Assembly: GCA_973895155.1 (NCBI GenBank)
Contig: OZ316893.1
Coordinates: 27,280,001 to 27,344,000 of the forward strand
Direction of reading: 5' to 3'
Source of the DNA: Marsupella aquatica
Taxonomy: Eukaryota; Marchantiophyta
Length of the DNA: 64,000 bases
The notes beneath the pieces are model-generated. The model worked only from the letters and a program-made list of their open reading frames with translations, was not told the DNA's origin and searched no databases. The translations under genes were made by a program, and so were the position numbers. This document shows, piece after piece, positions 1 through 12,395 of the stretch (its first letter is position 1; each line of letters starts with the position of its first letter).

Positions 1-450
1 GACTACGACTTAAATACATGTCATTTAGTGTGTGACAGCCAAGGTGCACTTCCGGGATCTGCAGTTTTGGGTGTATTTACAACGAAAAACATAGTAATTT
101 TGAAGGACTAGGGGACGGGCATGCACTTATCCTTGAAACTCACTTATACACTGTGGCGGCCTCCTGTGAGAGAATTGCTTGGTGGGCCCCAAAAAGTGCA
201 GTGCTTCGAGTGCAGAATCAGACTCTCAGTGTGGATGAGGTTCGGAGAGACGCTCGCTCACCCTCTATCTCCATTTGTACCGTCACATCCTACTCTTTAA
301 CACTTCCTGAGCACAGGCACGAGCTTTTTTGTGGGAGAGATTTCACTTTGCTTCGGAATCACTCAGGTCGGAGTCATCCGTCGGGCACTCGACATTTTTC
401 TGTGGGTTCGAATTTTGTTTCGTGGCTGTGTGTGTTCTAAGTATTCATCC
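1..450. other. upstream region and 5' leader of rps1
   Basis: No gene of its own is supported here. The rps1 reading frame stays open upstream to about 331, but without an ATG, so the last part is probably transcribed leader. I see no clear TATA box. Confidence 0.5.
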
Positions 451-1746
451 ATGGCGGCCATCGCCACGAACATTCTGGCAGGGCCTGTGTGCGCGCTGCC
501 GGGTGGGAGGTACGTGATCGGTGACAATTCGTCGGTGGGGTGTAGTAACGCTAAAGTAGGAGAGCTCTGTTTTTCTCACAGCAATCTGTTAGGAAGGAGC
601 CTGGGATTGCAGGGATCCGCAGTGCCACGGGCTTCCAGGGTCAGCTGCTCGGCCTCTTTGGTCGCTCCGAGGGCTAAAGACCTCTTAACCGAAGCTGAGG
701 AGCGGTGGCAGCGTGCCCTGGACAGTCCTCTGGAAGGAGTTCCCTTTACCTATGACGAATTCGCCGACGCTCTTTCCAAATATGATTTCAGCTTCGAAAT
801 CGGTGACTTGGTGAAAGGTGTGGTGTTCAAGACCGACTTTAATGGAGCTCTCATAGATGTTGGTGCTAAAGCTTCAGCTTATCTGCCCATCTCCGAGGCG
901 TGCATTCACAAGGTCAAGACTGTGGATGAGGTAGGTTTGTACCCTGGCACAGAGGAAGAGTTCATGATAGTGCAGGAAGATGATGACAACGGCCGAGTCA
1001 TTTTGAGTCTGCGGAAGCTTCAGTATGATATTGCATGGGAGCGTTGCAGGCAGCTGCAGGCTGATGATGTTCCTGTTAGGGGCAAGGTTCTTTCTGCTAA
1101 TAGGGGTGGGCTTGTGGTCAGCGTAGAGGGTTTGCGAGGATTTGTGCCATTCTCTCAGATATACTCAGGTGTCAGCCAGGAAGATATGGTGGATAAGGAG
1201 TTGCCCCTGAAGTTTATAGAGGTGGATGAGGAGAGGACCAGGCTAGTTTTGAGTAATAGGAAAGCTTTGGCTGCCACCCAGCTGGGAGTGGGAATTGGGT
1301 CTGTTGTTATTGGAACTGTGCAATCTGTGAAGCCTTATGGTGCATTTGTCGATATTGGGGGAACCAGTGGGCTCTTGCATATCAGCCAAATCAGTCATGA
1401 TCGTATCACCACTGTGGAGAATGTTCTGCAGCCCGGTGACAAATTGAAGGTGATGATCTTGAGTCAAGACAGGGACAGGGGGAGGATAAGTTTGTCGACC
1501 AAAAAGTTGGAGCCTACACCTGGTGACATGCTCCGCAACCCTGCATTAGTATATGAAAAGGCTGATGAGATGGCAAAGACTTTCCGACAGAGAGTAGCGC
1601 AGGCCGAGGCTGCAGCCCGTGCCGAGGAATTGAGACTGCAGAAGGAAGGAGGATTCGGTCTGAGAGGCCTCGCCGGGCCAGCTGTGGATGCCCTAGGTTT
1701 GAACGATCTTGATCTTGAGGATATTCCGCCAGCTGAAGAGGATTAA
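451..1746 (+). CDS. rps1: plastid 30S ribosomal protein S1 (nuclear-encoded)
   Basis: The product is a 431-residue protein of the plastid small ribosomal subunit, which helps bind mRNA to plastid ribosomes. The first 70 or so residues are rich in Ser, Ala and basic residues and look like a chloroplast transit peptide. Three S1 RNA-binding domains follow, at about residues 116-185, 207-272 and 281-350. The third contains the YGAFVDIGG core and the [12 protein letters not shown] segment. Total length and the acidic C-terminus match plant plastid S1 proteins. The start is the first ATG of an open frame that continues upstream without one. The gene has no intron, whereas I recall introns in the angiosperm gene. 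It may be intronless in this lineage or a retrocopy. No poly(A) tract marks the 3' end. The reading frame is intact. Confidence 0.9.
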   Translation: MAAIATNILAGPVCALPGGRYVIGDNSSVGCSNAKVGELCFSHSNLLGRSLGLQGSAVPRASRVSCSASLVAPRAKDLLTEAEERWQRALDSPLEGVPFTYDEFADALSKYDFSFEIGDLVKGVVFKTDFNGALIDVGAKASAYLPISEACIHKVKTVDEVGLYPGTEEEFMIVQEDDDNGRVILSLRKLQYDIAWERCRQLQADDVPVRGKVLSANRGGLVVSVEGLRGFVPFSQIYSGVSQEDMVDKELPLKFIEVDEERTRLVLSNRKALAATQLGVGIGSVVIGTVQSVKPYGAFVDIGGTSGLLHISQISHDRITTVENVLQPGDKLKVMILSQDRDRGRISLSTKKLEPTPGDMLRNPALVYEKADEMAKTFRQRVAQAEAAARAEELRLQKEGGFGLRGLAGPAVDALGLNDLDLEDIPPAEED

Positions 1747-3677
1747 GTAGATGAATGCCCTTGTCTATCCCCTGCTAAAAAATGTGTGATGTGTGACTCG
1801 TCAGCTTATATAACGCGAACATCGGTTTCTGGACTGGTGGCCCTTAGGACAGATTTTGGGAAAATTCAATCTAGCTTGGACAGCGTAGGAGATCCGTGGC
1901 TTTGTTCAAATGTAATTCCAGTGAATTCGTGTACAATTCTTTGCAGACTTAACTCTGGACGCTCATACTTTGAGGTCAAGATTGTTTGTCTACTGCAATC
2001 GCATTTTCCCTGTTTGTATCTCGACACTTGATAATTCTTCGCGATAAAGGACTAGATGTATTTCTTTTTTTTAGAAAATGTCACAGCATTTCTGGTGTGA
2101 GTTCCCTGGCGAATTGCTCGCTGGGGTGGATTCTACTAAAGTTGCTCAGATAGAATATGCTGTCGTTTTCAACCTACTTGTGATGCCTACACCTTCTGAA
2201 AGATCCTATGGGTCTACCTGACACGAACGTTCCAATTTGCAAACTTTTCGCCTACTGTTTACAGTTGAGAATAATTCAATTGTCCCAGCAATACATTTGA
2301 ATGTTTTGTGTGAGCGTTACCACATCTGCTGGCTACCAAGGGAATTACACAGCCACCTGCAACTTCCGCGAATTGTTGTTGCTGTACCTTTGCCAGGATC
2401 CTTTTCTAACCTTTAGTCCCAAGTTCCTGGAAATCAAAATCCAGTTTCCCTTCTACAATACACAACAATGCAACTAAGGTTATCGTCCTAATCATGTTTC
2501 TGAAATAAATCTCCAATTAATATGCGCCCCAGGGAGTGGTTAACTTACTGTAGTTGTCATGTCGCTCACCTTGCTGACAACGGTGTGGTGACAAGTTCAG
2601 CCCAGGAAACATTTCGCTCGCTGGAAGCACCGCCCCCACCACTACGAAAAACATAAGGTATTTAGGTCGATAGACGTATTATTTTTGTCTGAGCGTCAGG
2701 ATGTAGCATTGTGTTGTGTTCTTTAGGTAACTTGAGTCCATTTGGAATGGGGGAAGAAACCGTGATTTGGATTGATCTCAGATATGGTGCGGAAAAAATG
2801 CGAAGATTTTTCCGTGGTTAATACTGAACTGGCCGAAAATTGCTTCGATGTAGCTTTTCTCGTTCTGATACGAAAGAATACGAGCGCCGGGAGACTGAAC
2901 CAACTTCAAGCCATCGTGTCTAAATGAGATTCCTTACATAGAGACCTGTTAAAAGGCTCTGACAGGTCCGATCAAAAGTTCGTCGTTCTCCTGGTGAGTT
3001 TTCCTCAATGTTCATCATGCGGGGTGTCACAGTTATCTCGTCTCGGGGACTGTAAGGGGGCACCTTCTCTTATGACTACATTCTGGGGCGGGGTGAGGAG
3101 TTGGTGCCATTGCGTGGAGAGCAACTACGTAATCTACTTGTTATTAGTCTCGGCGGCTCGGGCCTTCTTTTGTCAAGGCTACAGTAGTCAGGTCATTCCC
3201 AGGTCATTTGAAAGGTAACAGCTTGAAGGGAGGTCATGCCGGGAACTATGCAATTCCACAAGTATTTCGAAACACAATATCCTTCAGTGAAAAGCAGTTA
3301 GTCATGCAAACAGCAGATGTGCAACGAAGATCATAACGACTTCTTGACCATATCTGAAACATCAGGGCCAAGAGAGTAGACTGTCTGCAGAGTTCAACAT
3401 GATTGCCCATCAGTAGATACTGACAATAGTCACAATCTATTGATAACTGCGCAAAACACTAGTCCACCTTGATTTTGGTCCCTTGAGGTTGGTGCAGAAC
3501 AATAAACAAACAAGTGCAGGGAAATGGGTACGCGTAAAGTACATTCGCTATGATGCAGAGCACCAACGTCAAGAAAGCTTTGTGAATTGAGAAATTAGAA
3601 TAGTTTGAATTGCAATCTATGCGATCAACCAGATTAACCTTCCACAAGTCTCGTCACTCAGTAACAATATCTCCGCT
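1747..3677. other. intergenic region between rps1 and the glycosyltransferase
   Basis: This stretch holds the likely 3' UTR of rps1 and the likely 3' UTR of the convergent glycosyltransferase gene. Only short, unconvincing reading frames occur. I see no repeat array or RNA gene. Confidence 0.5.
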
Positions 3678-6662
3678 TTAAACACTTCTGCAGACAGACC
3701 TCACAATTTTCGGCCTCGTTCCTAGCTTGAGGTCGGACAGAGTGTTCTTCCACAGTCGGGTGATATTAGCCTCCTCGTCTGGGAGCCAGTCAAGACTGAA
3801 ATTTACGATCTTCCAGGGACGACACGACTCCTGGCGATGGCTCTCAAAAACCGCACTGATCACGTACGAGGGGCTGATCCGGTGTCTGGTTGACTTCTGA
3901 TACCAATCACTGTACTGAGCGTTTAAGAATTTCTCCACTGGCTGATTACCGAATTCATTAGAAAGCAGCTTTTTCCTAAAACTTTCGTAAGTCGGCTCAT
4001 CAGGCTGTATGCTCATCACTTTTGTTGAGAATGTATCTGGTGGAAAAAGACTTGTTGCTGCTGCGAAGGGACGATAGTCCAACAACGAATTACAGTTGTC
4101 CACGAACAGGGAATTGGCGGCTACATAAACCAGCTTGTCAAAATCAGTCTGGTTCCATAAATGCAGCAGTGTGAAGCTCGCTTGAATGTCTTTTTGATTC
4201 ACAACAATTGGTTCCACAATCCTGACTTCATCAAAGTAGGTGCTGTGCTCTCGATACTGGTCGATATCAAGTGTAGACAAAACTAATAGCAGGGTCTTAG
4301 GACGCGATTGAAACGAATGATGATAGTGAAATGATTCTGCCCACCCTGCCACGGAAAACTGAGGATGCTGACTATCATACAGAACGGTCACAAATGCTTG
4401 TCGAGCTTTAGACTTATCCAAAGCGACAGCAGTAGTGACCATCAGTGGTACCTGTGGCACTGGCGGCCAGTTCAAGTCTTCGATTTGATTCGAAGAGTTC
4501 ACCCTGATCGGAGCCCAGTCAAGGACGTCTGCACTTTCCAATGCAGGAAGGGCACCCTTTTGAAGACGCTCAAAAAGCTCCAAACGAGCAGCAATCCAGA
4601 CATTATTTTTCAGTAAAGAGTTCGATCGGAGGTGCTCAAACTTTAACTCTGCATTCCCGTAGCGAACCACCATAAGAGGACCCATATGCTCGTAACCACG
4701 GTTGACATCAAACCAGGAGGGAATTGTCAGCTCCTTTGAAAATACAGCAGGGAAGTTGTACCTTGCCGGAAGTCGATTCTCAGCTGGCATTTGGAACCAC
4801 TCATCGAAGAACAAATTGAGCAGACACTCCCCACTGCTGTGTCGAGCACGAATTTGCTCAAGGGATTGCGACAAGCGAATGTATGTCTTGTTGGAGGGTT
4901 TTAGAACTAGCAATCCAGTACTGAATTTGTCCGGTATGAAAACTTGGGGTGCGGCAGCGGGCTCGGGGAGTTGGAAGAGATGATCAAGGTTCGCCAGAAC
5001 GAGCGAATCCACTTCGAGATACACCACCTTGGCGTACTCCAAGAGGAGCCAAGCGCTCAGCTTGCCATGACTATTCCAGAGATCCCTTGCGTTACAGTTC
5101 ACTTGCACTACCTCGTCATAATGATCGTGCAAGACATGAGATTCAGAGACAGTTTTGCATGAGGAATCCAACAACAGAACTAGATCATGCGCTGTGCCAG
5201 AGCTCCGAAGCGACTGTGCCAGAAGAATTGAAGAGTTGATGGCCTGCTCGGAGGACAAGAACGTGGCGTATGCATACCGGTAAGCAAAGGAGACGATGTT
5301 CGCACCCACCATGCGTGCGGCTTCACGCTTTGAGCTCACAGATTTATCGCAGTCGACTAAGTAACCAAATTTCTCGCACCGGATTTGATTTTCGAGGTTA
5401 GACGAAGCCTTCGAGTAGCTGTAGTGAAGCTTCATCCCATGCCAGAACTCCTCGAATGCTGTAATGCAATCCCCTCTGTCCTTGAGATGACTATTCTTCA
5501 AACTCAGTGCCGACTCTTGGAAGTGGTGCCGCACAGCAGAGTTACGCGGATCTCCCCAATCTCTGGCATTTCCTTCAACCAGCAAAGGTCCTTTGCCGCT
5601 GTGGCTTGACGCAAGAAAATTCATCGCAATGTCCTCACAATTCATTCCTCCATCGACATACTCTTTCACCCCGGCCGGCATTTCACAAGTGTAGCGAAAC
5701 AAATACTCTGTCGCCAAAATCATGAATTTTGTCAGCATGATCGAATAGCTCTGGTAGTGCCTGACGTACAGCCATGACTTTGACTCATGATCATAGAAGT
5801 GGGTTCTTGGGAAAAATCCCACAATACGACCCTCATCCTCTCGCCAAACGTCCATCGCAAACCCTAAGCTCTGCACGTCGACCGTAATGTCGTCGTCGCA
5901 AATCGCTACCACTCTGGTTTCTATGTATTTCCTGGGCAGGAAACGATCGTTTAAGCTCGTGGACTGCTGCCTCACAAGGTAGATTGGAGCGCCAAAAGCG
6001 CTGAAGTTCCATCGCTCCAAAAAATCGTCAGGCGTTGAAGTGTTGCCCCACAGAATGTAGATGGAGTGCACGAACGAGAGAGCTGAAAACGTTTGCACGT
6101 TTGTCTGCAACAAAGGCAGGCGGGACTCTGAAAATCCGTTCACAAGGATTGTAATTTGATTGGACCGCAGTTCCGATTCAGCTGGATATTTACTCCGATC
6201 ACAAAGTTCGTCGTCATCATCCACCTTATTGTCGTCGTTTCCCGCCTCTCCTTTATCCTCTTCGTCTGCTGTGAATTCACGTAACGACAGTTCAAATGCT
6301 TTTGCAACTTCATCCTCTCTTGGGTCGCTTTGGCCTTGAACCAAAACCTCTTTCTCCAATTCTTTCCCTGCCGCTTCTTCTTGTGTATTCTTCAAATTGA
6401 CACCCTTAAAGTCCTCGTGTGTTGACTCTTCTTCCCATGAGTGGATATTCTTCAGACTGCTGCGGTCAATGGCTTCATGGTAAATTGGGCGACTCAACGA
6501 GAGGACTCCGATAAGAAGTAGGAAAGCCGCTGCGAAAGCCCCCACCAGAACCTTGTGACGCGGTCTGGTCCTCGCCAACCTATTTTTAGGCAGCAAACCC
6601 CGTCTGGTACTGTGAATATCACTGTGAATCAGCTTCCTTTCAAATCTCCCTACATTTCGCAT
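3678..6662 (-). CDS. type II membrane glycosyltransferase, GT64 + GT8 + degenerate GT8 fusion
   Basis: A single-exon gene of 994 residues. A basic tail and one membrane segment (about residues 38-57) indicate a Golgi type II membrane protein, followed by an acidic stem. Residues from about 165 to 415 resemble the exostosin-like GT64 fold, with an Asp triad at D256-D258 and the CEDIAMNF segment (E343, D344). A GT8 (glycogenin/GUX-like) domain begins near residue 450. Its metal-binding DxD reads E550-V551-D552. A second GT8-like domain follows (about 760-985), but the DxD position reads A848-A849-N850, so this copy is probably not catalytic. GT64 and GT8 enzymes build cell-wall or glycoprotein glycans, but the acceptor here cannot be deduced. 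The start is the only ATG before the membrane anchor. The frame is uninterrupted. Confidence 0.8.
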   Translation of the reverse strand: MRNVGRFERKLIHSDIHSTRRGLLPKNRLARTRPRHKVLVGAFAAAFLLLIGVLSLSRPIYHEAIDRSSLKNIHSWEEESTHEDFKGVNLKNTQEEAAGKELEKEVLVQGQSDPREDEVAKAFELSLREFTADEEDKGEAGNDDNKVDDDDELCDRSKYPAESELRSNQITILVNGFSESRLPLLQTNVQTFSALSFVHSIYILWGNTSTPDDFLERWNFSAFGAPIYLVRQQSTSLNDRFLPRKYIETRVVAICDDDITVDVQSLGFAMDVWREDEGRIVGFFPRTHFYDHESKSWLYVRHYQSYSIMLTKFMILATEYLFRYTCEMPAGVKEYVDGGMNCEDIAMNFLASSHSGKGPLLVEGNARDWGDPRNSAVRHHFQESALSLKNSHLKDRGDCITAFEEFWHGMKLHYSYSKASSNLENQIRCEKFGYLVDCDKSVSSKREAARMVGANIVSFAYRYAYATFLSSEQAINSSILLAQSLRSSGTAHDLVLLLDSSCKTVSESHVLHDHYDEVVQVNCNARDLWNSHGKLSAWLLLEYAKVVYLEVDSLVLANLDHLFQLPEPAAAPQVFIPDKFSTGLLVLKPSNKTYIRLSQSLEQIRARHSSGECLLNLFFDEWFQMPAENRLPARYNFPAVFSKELTIPSWFDVNRGYEHMGPLMVVRYGNAELKFEHLRSNSLLKNNVWIAARLELFERLQKGALPALESADVLDWAPIRVNSSNQIEDLNWPPVPQVPLMVTTAVALDKSKARQAFVTVLYDSQHPQFSVAGWAESFHYHHSFQSRPKTLLLVLSTLDIDQYREHSTYFDEVRIVEPIVVNQKDIQASFTLLHLWNQTDFDKLVYVAANSLFVDNCNSLLDYRPFAAATSLFPPDTFSTKVMSIQPDEPTYESFRKKLLSNEFGNQPVEKFLNAQYSDWYQKSTRHRISPSYVISAVFESHRQESCRPWKIVNFSLDWLPDEEANITRLWKNTLSDLKLGTRPKIVRSVCRSV

Positions 6663-8324
6663 TGTGCAGGCTCAAAGTACCGAGGTGAGTCGCTGGATTC
6701 TAAACTTTAGCAACTGGTTGAAGTACAGTACTTCAAATAGAGCCTGCTTCTCTACAATAAAAGAGAATGTCGTAATATCCGATATCACGAATTCCCATCA
6801 ACATCGTGAGGGTAATGTTGTGTCACACTCGAGGCATATTGATCAGCTTTGCTTCCCGAAGACTAGAAAACGACAATAGTGACCATCCACTGGTCCAGGC
6901 CACATTTCTCAGAACCACAAATTGCCCCGGCGAATCCTCGAGGATGACTGCAAGAGGTCAATCAGCTGAGCAGAGAAACCAAAGGGCCTCTCAATCTCGC
7001 CACCTGAGATGAATAAAAACCATCCTCGTCACGAAACCCACTGCGGGACCACATTCAGCTCGCTTCATGATCTCTGAGTCAGACCAGGAAATACAATAGG
7101 TGGCAAGTCTACAAAAATCAAACTGATGCATTCAACCAAAAGATCATTTCAAACCTATTGGCTCGTAGAGGGTTGTAAGCTCGCTCCCGGCTCACGTGTC
7201 TCGGAGAAGACTACTAGCACAACGACAGACGGGCGAACTCCGATTTTCTAGGAAGGATCAAATTGGGTAACTACAGAGTATGTACAGTAGATGAATGCGG
7301 GAAGAACGCTGATGATGACTTTTAAGTGGAATAACCCCAAATTTGTAGGAAATGAATGACCCAGCGTTGCACATCTATCCTTGGGAGAATCGGATGCAGA
7401 TGGTTTATCGTCTCCAATAAAAAATCCAACCATTTTTCCATGTCAACCCTCACCCGCTGGACAGAAGAATCCTCTGCGACGAAAGATCACTGGTTTACGT
7501 GAGCGAGACAGAAATAGCTTTGTCAAATCACTCGTTACCCACATCCGCATGAGATCAGCCTCAGTTTCACTCGACAGCCCTTCACTTGCTGCTTGCTTGT
7601 TTGTTCTTGAGATATTGCCACGGCTACGTGAAAAGACCTGAATCAAGAACCTGTCCCGCTGCTTTGTCAACGCCAGCCAGCGACCACAAGCTTTCTCTGG
7701 TTCTGCCATGTCTACGGTGGGAGGTGATCGAGGACCCAGTCTAGCAATCAATTCAGAGCTTACAAACCACGACAATTTCTGAAAGTAATGAATCGAAATG
7801 AGCACAGAGAGCGTGTTGTACGTTGTTCCGTAGAAAAAACGTGGTGCCCCACGACCGGCGAGAGAGCTACATTCCTTCAAATCGCGCTTCAAATCGAGTT
7901 ACAGTGGATCGTGTACAGTCTATCGTTCATGAGGAGAGGTGCCATTTTTTTGTGGGCGAAAATTAACCAATGATTTAATTACCAAAAAGAATGTTTAAGT
8001 ATTTACGGACCCCATGGGAAGTTACTTCCAAATCCCTGGCACCATGTTAAGCCACATCAGCAGAAATGGTCACAAACAAGAAAATCTAGATGTGAAAGAA
8101 GAACAAAACCTGATGGTTCGTGTTTGTGACAAGGCAATAAAAAATTGTCAATCCCAGTAACTATAAAAATGATAAAAAACTGAAGAATAAAGATGAAACA
8201 AACAAAGAATGAGGTAAAGAGTAATTAACATTTGGAAGTTCTAGAATTGATGTATCAGTGTTTTGCATTAAATGTTAGATTATTTTTTTTAATTTCCAAA
8301 GATTTAAACAGACACGACTAGAGG
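6663..8324. other. upstream region of the glycosyltransferase, mostly non-coding
   Basis: Promoter and leader of the minus-strand glycosyltransferase should lie at the left edge. Apart from one short open stretch on the minus strand (7443-7710), listed separately, I see no gene. Confidence 0.4.
7443..7710 (-). CDS. unrecognised short open frame, possible exon
   Basis: From an ATG at 7710 the frame encodes about 88 residues beginning MAEPEKACGRW, with many Arg, Ser and Lys. It ends near a GGTGAG string that could be a splice donor. I do not recognise the family and cannot find partner exons. It may be a real first exon or chance. Confidence 0.18.
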
Positions 8325-8325
8325 A

Positions 8326-8460
8326 AGTAGAAACAAACTGGTGGACTTCCAAGGTTTTGTAATAAGTATTTGGTGAAGTAAAAACAAACTGTTGGGTTTC
8401 CAAAGTTTTATAATAAATAGTTGATAAAGTAAAAACAAACTGTTGGGTTTCCAAATGGTA
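8326..8460. repeat. tandem repeat, three copies of about 52 bp
   Basis: The core GTAAAAACAAACTG recurs at 8326 (as GTAGAAACAAACTG), 8378 and 8429, each followed by a GGGTTTCCAAA-like string. The last two copies are the closest. No coding potential. Confidence 0.75.
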
Positions 8461-11400
8461 ACCGCAGTTGTAGATGGTACGGTTTAGATGGCTTGAGATG
8501 ACAAAGCTAATGGCTTGATGACTTGAGATAACATGACAAAGCTAATGGCTACCCTTATACTCTTAGATCTGGCAATTTACCCTCTCACCCAAGCCAGTTT
8601 TTGGTGAATTTAGTAGGAATCTTAAATATCCCTCCTGTAAGTTACAAACAAATCCTGAATATATTATTTGGCAATTCCTCCTGTTAACAGATGGAGTAGG
8701 CAAATGTCTTGCAGGTCGGGAAACCCTTAAACCACAGCTGCAGATATACATACCCGTAACTCTCATTTCCACTATGAATCAAGGGATGGGCAAGAGTGTT
8801 CTTTCATTGATCCAATTTGTTGAATGTATTCAAGTTTATCTGTCTCAGGGGATCCTCTAACTAATTTGTCACTGAAGATGTGTTCTAATTGACAATATTT
8901 ACATACTGTTTTTTGTATTTAGAAATATGTCATTGTTTCGTATTTGTACCAACATAACCAAGGAACCATACACAAAAGCAGTGGCATAATTGTAATTACA
9001 ATAAAAACAGTGACATTATTGTAAATTAAAACATCTTTTGTCACTATGTGCTTAAAGGCTGATGCCTAAAAAACAGTCAGGCTATGCTCAGGCTGAAAAA
9101 TTTCTGTTTCATTCACTACCACCTAATGCACTATGGGGGAGTGTTAGCCATGAAATACTCCACAAAAGTCAGAAAGTAGTGTACAATTGAAATAAAATAT
9201 TCCATACCTTGTCTGTATCATGGTAAAATAGTAACTTTGCTAATGTTGAAAAACAAGGGAAAAGTTGGCTAGTGTGCACTATGCTATAAGTGCATGGGAT
9301 AAAATTTATGCATGTATCCATATGTGCATGGTTGCACTATCCAATAGGGCTTCTCAACCGAGCTATCTCTGGAACATTGCCATGACTGGAATATTGTGGG
9401 GCTGGGTCATGGACTAAAAATCTATGCTTCACACAAACACTAACTGGGGCAGTCAGTGCCCTGGCGTCTGCACTGGAAAAACACTGCGTGGAAATTCATC
9501 AGTGCCCATCAAGGATCATCCTTGCCCATTCAAAAATTGACAATATACATTGAGTCAGGTGGTTGCTTGCTTGTCTCAATGAAAGCAAAAACCTTGTGGA
9601 GTAAGTTTGCCAGAACTTTGGATCTTTGGTGGGGGGGGGGGGGGGGGGCAGTAGTGGACATCTGACACTTAGCAGGACGGACAAGGTTCAATCTAGCTTC
9701 ATCCCACATCAAATTTCGTAAGTCTTTATCTTGTGCCAGTCTACTCTAGAGAGTCGAGCAAAATTTAACTAAGTTTTACCAACTTGTGTGCCTGACTACT
9801 TTAGAGAGTTCGTTGTTGAAATTCTTTTGCTGTAGGATTTTTGCAATTGGAGCTTGGACGAGCTTGCTGCAGATGATTTACCAGCCACATTGGGGGTTGT
9901 GTCGTCCAAGACTACTATGCCCATTCATTATGTCGGTTACTCGCAGGTATCGATCCACAATAAATTCCACCCAATCAATTGAGATATAGAAGCAATTATA
10001 TCAGTCAGTTACTTGGGCAGCAAGATTTAATAATTACGGAATTCAATCACAATTCACAAAAAAGGGTGGGCAATCGATTACTCAGGGTAAATAAAACGGA
10101 GGGTGAGCCTATTGCTAAAGCACAGGTGGTTATACAAGGTAAATAAAATGGTTATTTTTTATTACTTTTTACGTCATCTTTTACGGCATGGCGTCCTCAA
10201 TTCTACCAAAAATTTGCAGCAGACATGAAAGGTGACGTAATTTCATTGTGGAAACCAATCCGTTCCTGTTTGCAGCGTGCTGTGGAATTTTGGAAGGGAC
10301 CTCTAGTGGGGTCTGTAATCATAGTTGAAGTATCAAATTTTCTGTTACCATACATAGAAATTATGGCCTATGGCTTATTCTACGGAGCAGGTCATGAACC
10401 ATGGACTTTGGTGGAAATATATTGTATCAATAGATAGACCAATGAGATAAACTCTTACTTTTTGTGATACAACTTAATAAAATGTCACACCTCAGGAATT
10501 GAAAGTGAAAGAAATCTGGCCCGGTCTGATGCAAAAATGTGATGGCCCAAACTGGTGGGCTGGAAAACTATGTGAGACAGTTTGAGGAGATGGGAAGGAA
10601 ATCAAATTCTCAACATGACCTGAAAAACGTTTTATGAGGCAAGATGCCCCGGGAAATGGTATTTTGTATCGAAACAGGCCCAGGAACAGGCCGAAAACAC
10701 ATGGTTAGGAAAGATATCAGCAAAACACCAAAGTAGGTTGAGAAAAGTTTTTGGCTGGGAAAATTTGGAAGCAAGTTAAATAACCTTCTACCACGAAAAT
10801 AGCAAACCAAGTTACAACTACAATAATAAAACCTAGCTTGGACATCAAAAAGAGCAGACAGTCTAGTCTCGTCTGTTAGATATTGCTCTAGTCTTGTGAC
10901 TCATGAGCTAACTACAGTTAGGCTAACTCGGGTTAAGACTTAGCTAAAGTTAGCGATAATGCTATTGTGTATATAGCCAGGGCTGATGCCAGACCCTGGT
11001 GGAACTTAGGCTCATTGTTACGGAGCTAGTTGAGAGATAGGGAGAGCTTGTGCTGTGGATGCTTGGTATGACCGGTCGGCCTAGAGTGCAGTAAAGCTCT
11101 TGTGTGTTCCCGTGGACGTAGCCTCATGTGGAGGTGAACCACGTATCTCTCTGTGTCGACTATTGTGCGTTGGATGGTTCATGGGCTTGCCGTTGCGAAT
11201 GTCGTCTATGCTCAACATCGTCCAACGCACCCCAGCCTTCTGCATAGTTGACCATCTGCCCATAGGTGGTACATTGGACTGTACACATGACCATTGTATT
11301 GGGATGGACTGTCTACATTACTACAATAGCTATGCACACTAGATTATACAAGTGTCAATCATCCTTAACGCCCTTCCGGATTTTTCTCTTTGTAAGTGTT

Positions 11401-11735
11401 AGTGCTTTTCTCGAGAAGAATGCTCAGTCCAGATTCAGATTGGCGGATTGTATGAAACTTATCCTGAAGCCTTGCTACAAGGGCATCACCAGCAAAAATT
11501 CCCTCAAACTAGTGCTTAAGCTCTCATTTTTCCAGGGCATTAGGGCATCCCTAATACAGATGATGGCTTTTGGCCATAAACTAATGGCAATAGCTTTTTC
11601 ACAGGGTTATGTGAAAGTTGGTTTTTTTTCCACTAGCCTCAACAAAGACTTATGGTCACATATGACCAATCTTTATGGATCATGAAAAATTATGGATATA
11701 ACTTTACTATTAGATTAAGGTCCATCACATAGTGA
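8461..11735. other. AT-rich non-coding stretch, probable old repeat remnants
   Basis: Short reading frames only, none convincing. Local duplications occur, for example GACAAAGCTAATGGCT twice near 8500-8550. A run of 18 G lies at 9631-9648. The composition suggests decayed mobile elements, but no family can be named. Confidence 0.4.
9631..9648 (+). repeat. poly(G) tract, 18 bp
   Basis: Eighteen uninterrupted G residues. The length is sensitive to sequencing and replication slippage. Confidence 0.9.
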
Positions 11736-12395
11736 GATTTGAGACCCCCTATTAACCCCACAATGCCCTGTGAACAATCATTACTATATCAACAAATGGT
11801 ACTATATACAAGAGCACCTTGTCGGGCATTATGTGGTCCATTAAACAATATTGAGGTTTGAGACCCCCTATTAACCCAACAATGGCCTGTGAACAATAGT
11901 TACTATATCAACAAAAGGTACTATATAAGAAAGCACCTTGTGGGGCATAATGAGATCCATCAAATATTGAGGTTTGAGACCCCCTATTAACCCCACAACG
12001 CCCTGTAAACAATTTTACAATATCAACAAACTATACTACAAATGAAAGCGCAGGGCATTATGAGGTCCATCAAATATTGAGGTTTTTAAAACCCATATTA
12101 ACCCTACAATGCCCTATAAACAATCATCAGTACATGAACAAACTATACTACAAATGAAAGCGCGGGGCATTATGAGGTCCATCAAATATTAAGGTTTGAG
12201 ACCCCCTATTAACCCCACAATGCCCTATAAGCAGTCGTTAGTACATCAACAAACGGTGTTATATACGAAAGCACCCTCGTGGGGCAGTATGAAGTTTGAG
12301 ACCTCCTATTAACCCCACAATGCCCTGCAAACAATCGTTGCTATTTCAAACAAACGGTACTATATACGAAAGCAGCTTGTGGGGCATTATGGCCC
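11736..12395. repeat. tandem array, six copies of about 100-119 bp
   Basis: The phrase TTTGAGACCCCCTATTAACC recurs near 11741, 11860, 11976, 12086 (diverged), 12198 and 12298, so the period is 119, 116, 110, 112 and 100 bp. Each unit also carries CAATGCCCTGTAAACAATC-like and GCACCTTGTGGGGCATTATG-like segments. Copies are diverged, which points to an old array. It lies about 1.3 kb upstream of the LysM gene start. Confidence 0.85.
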
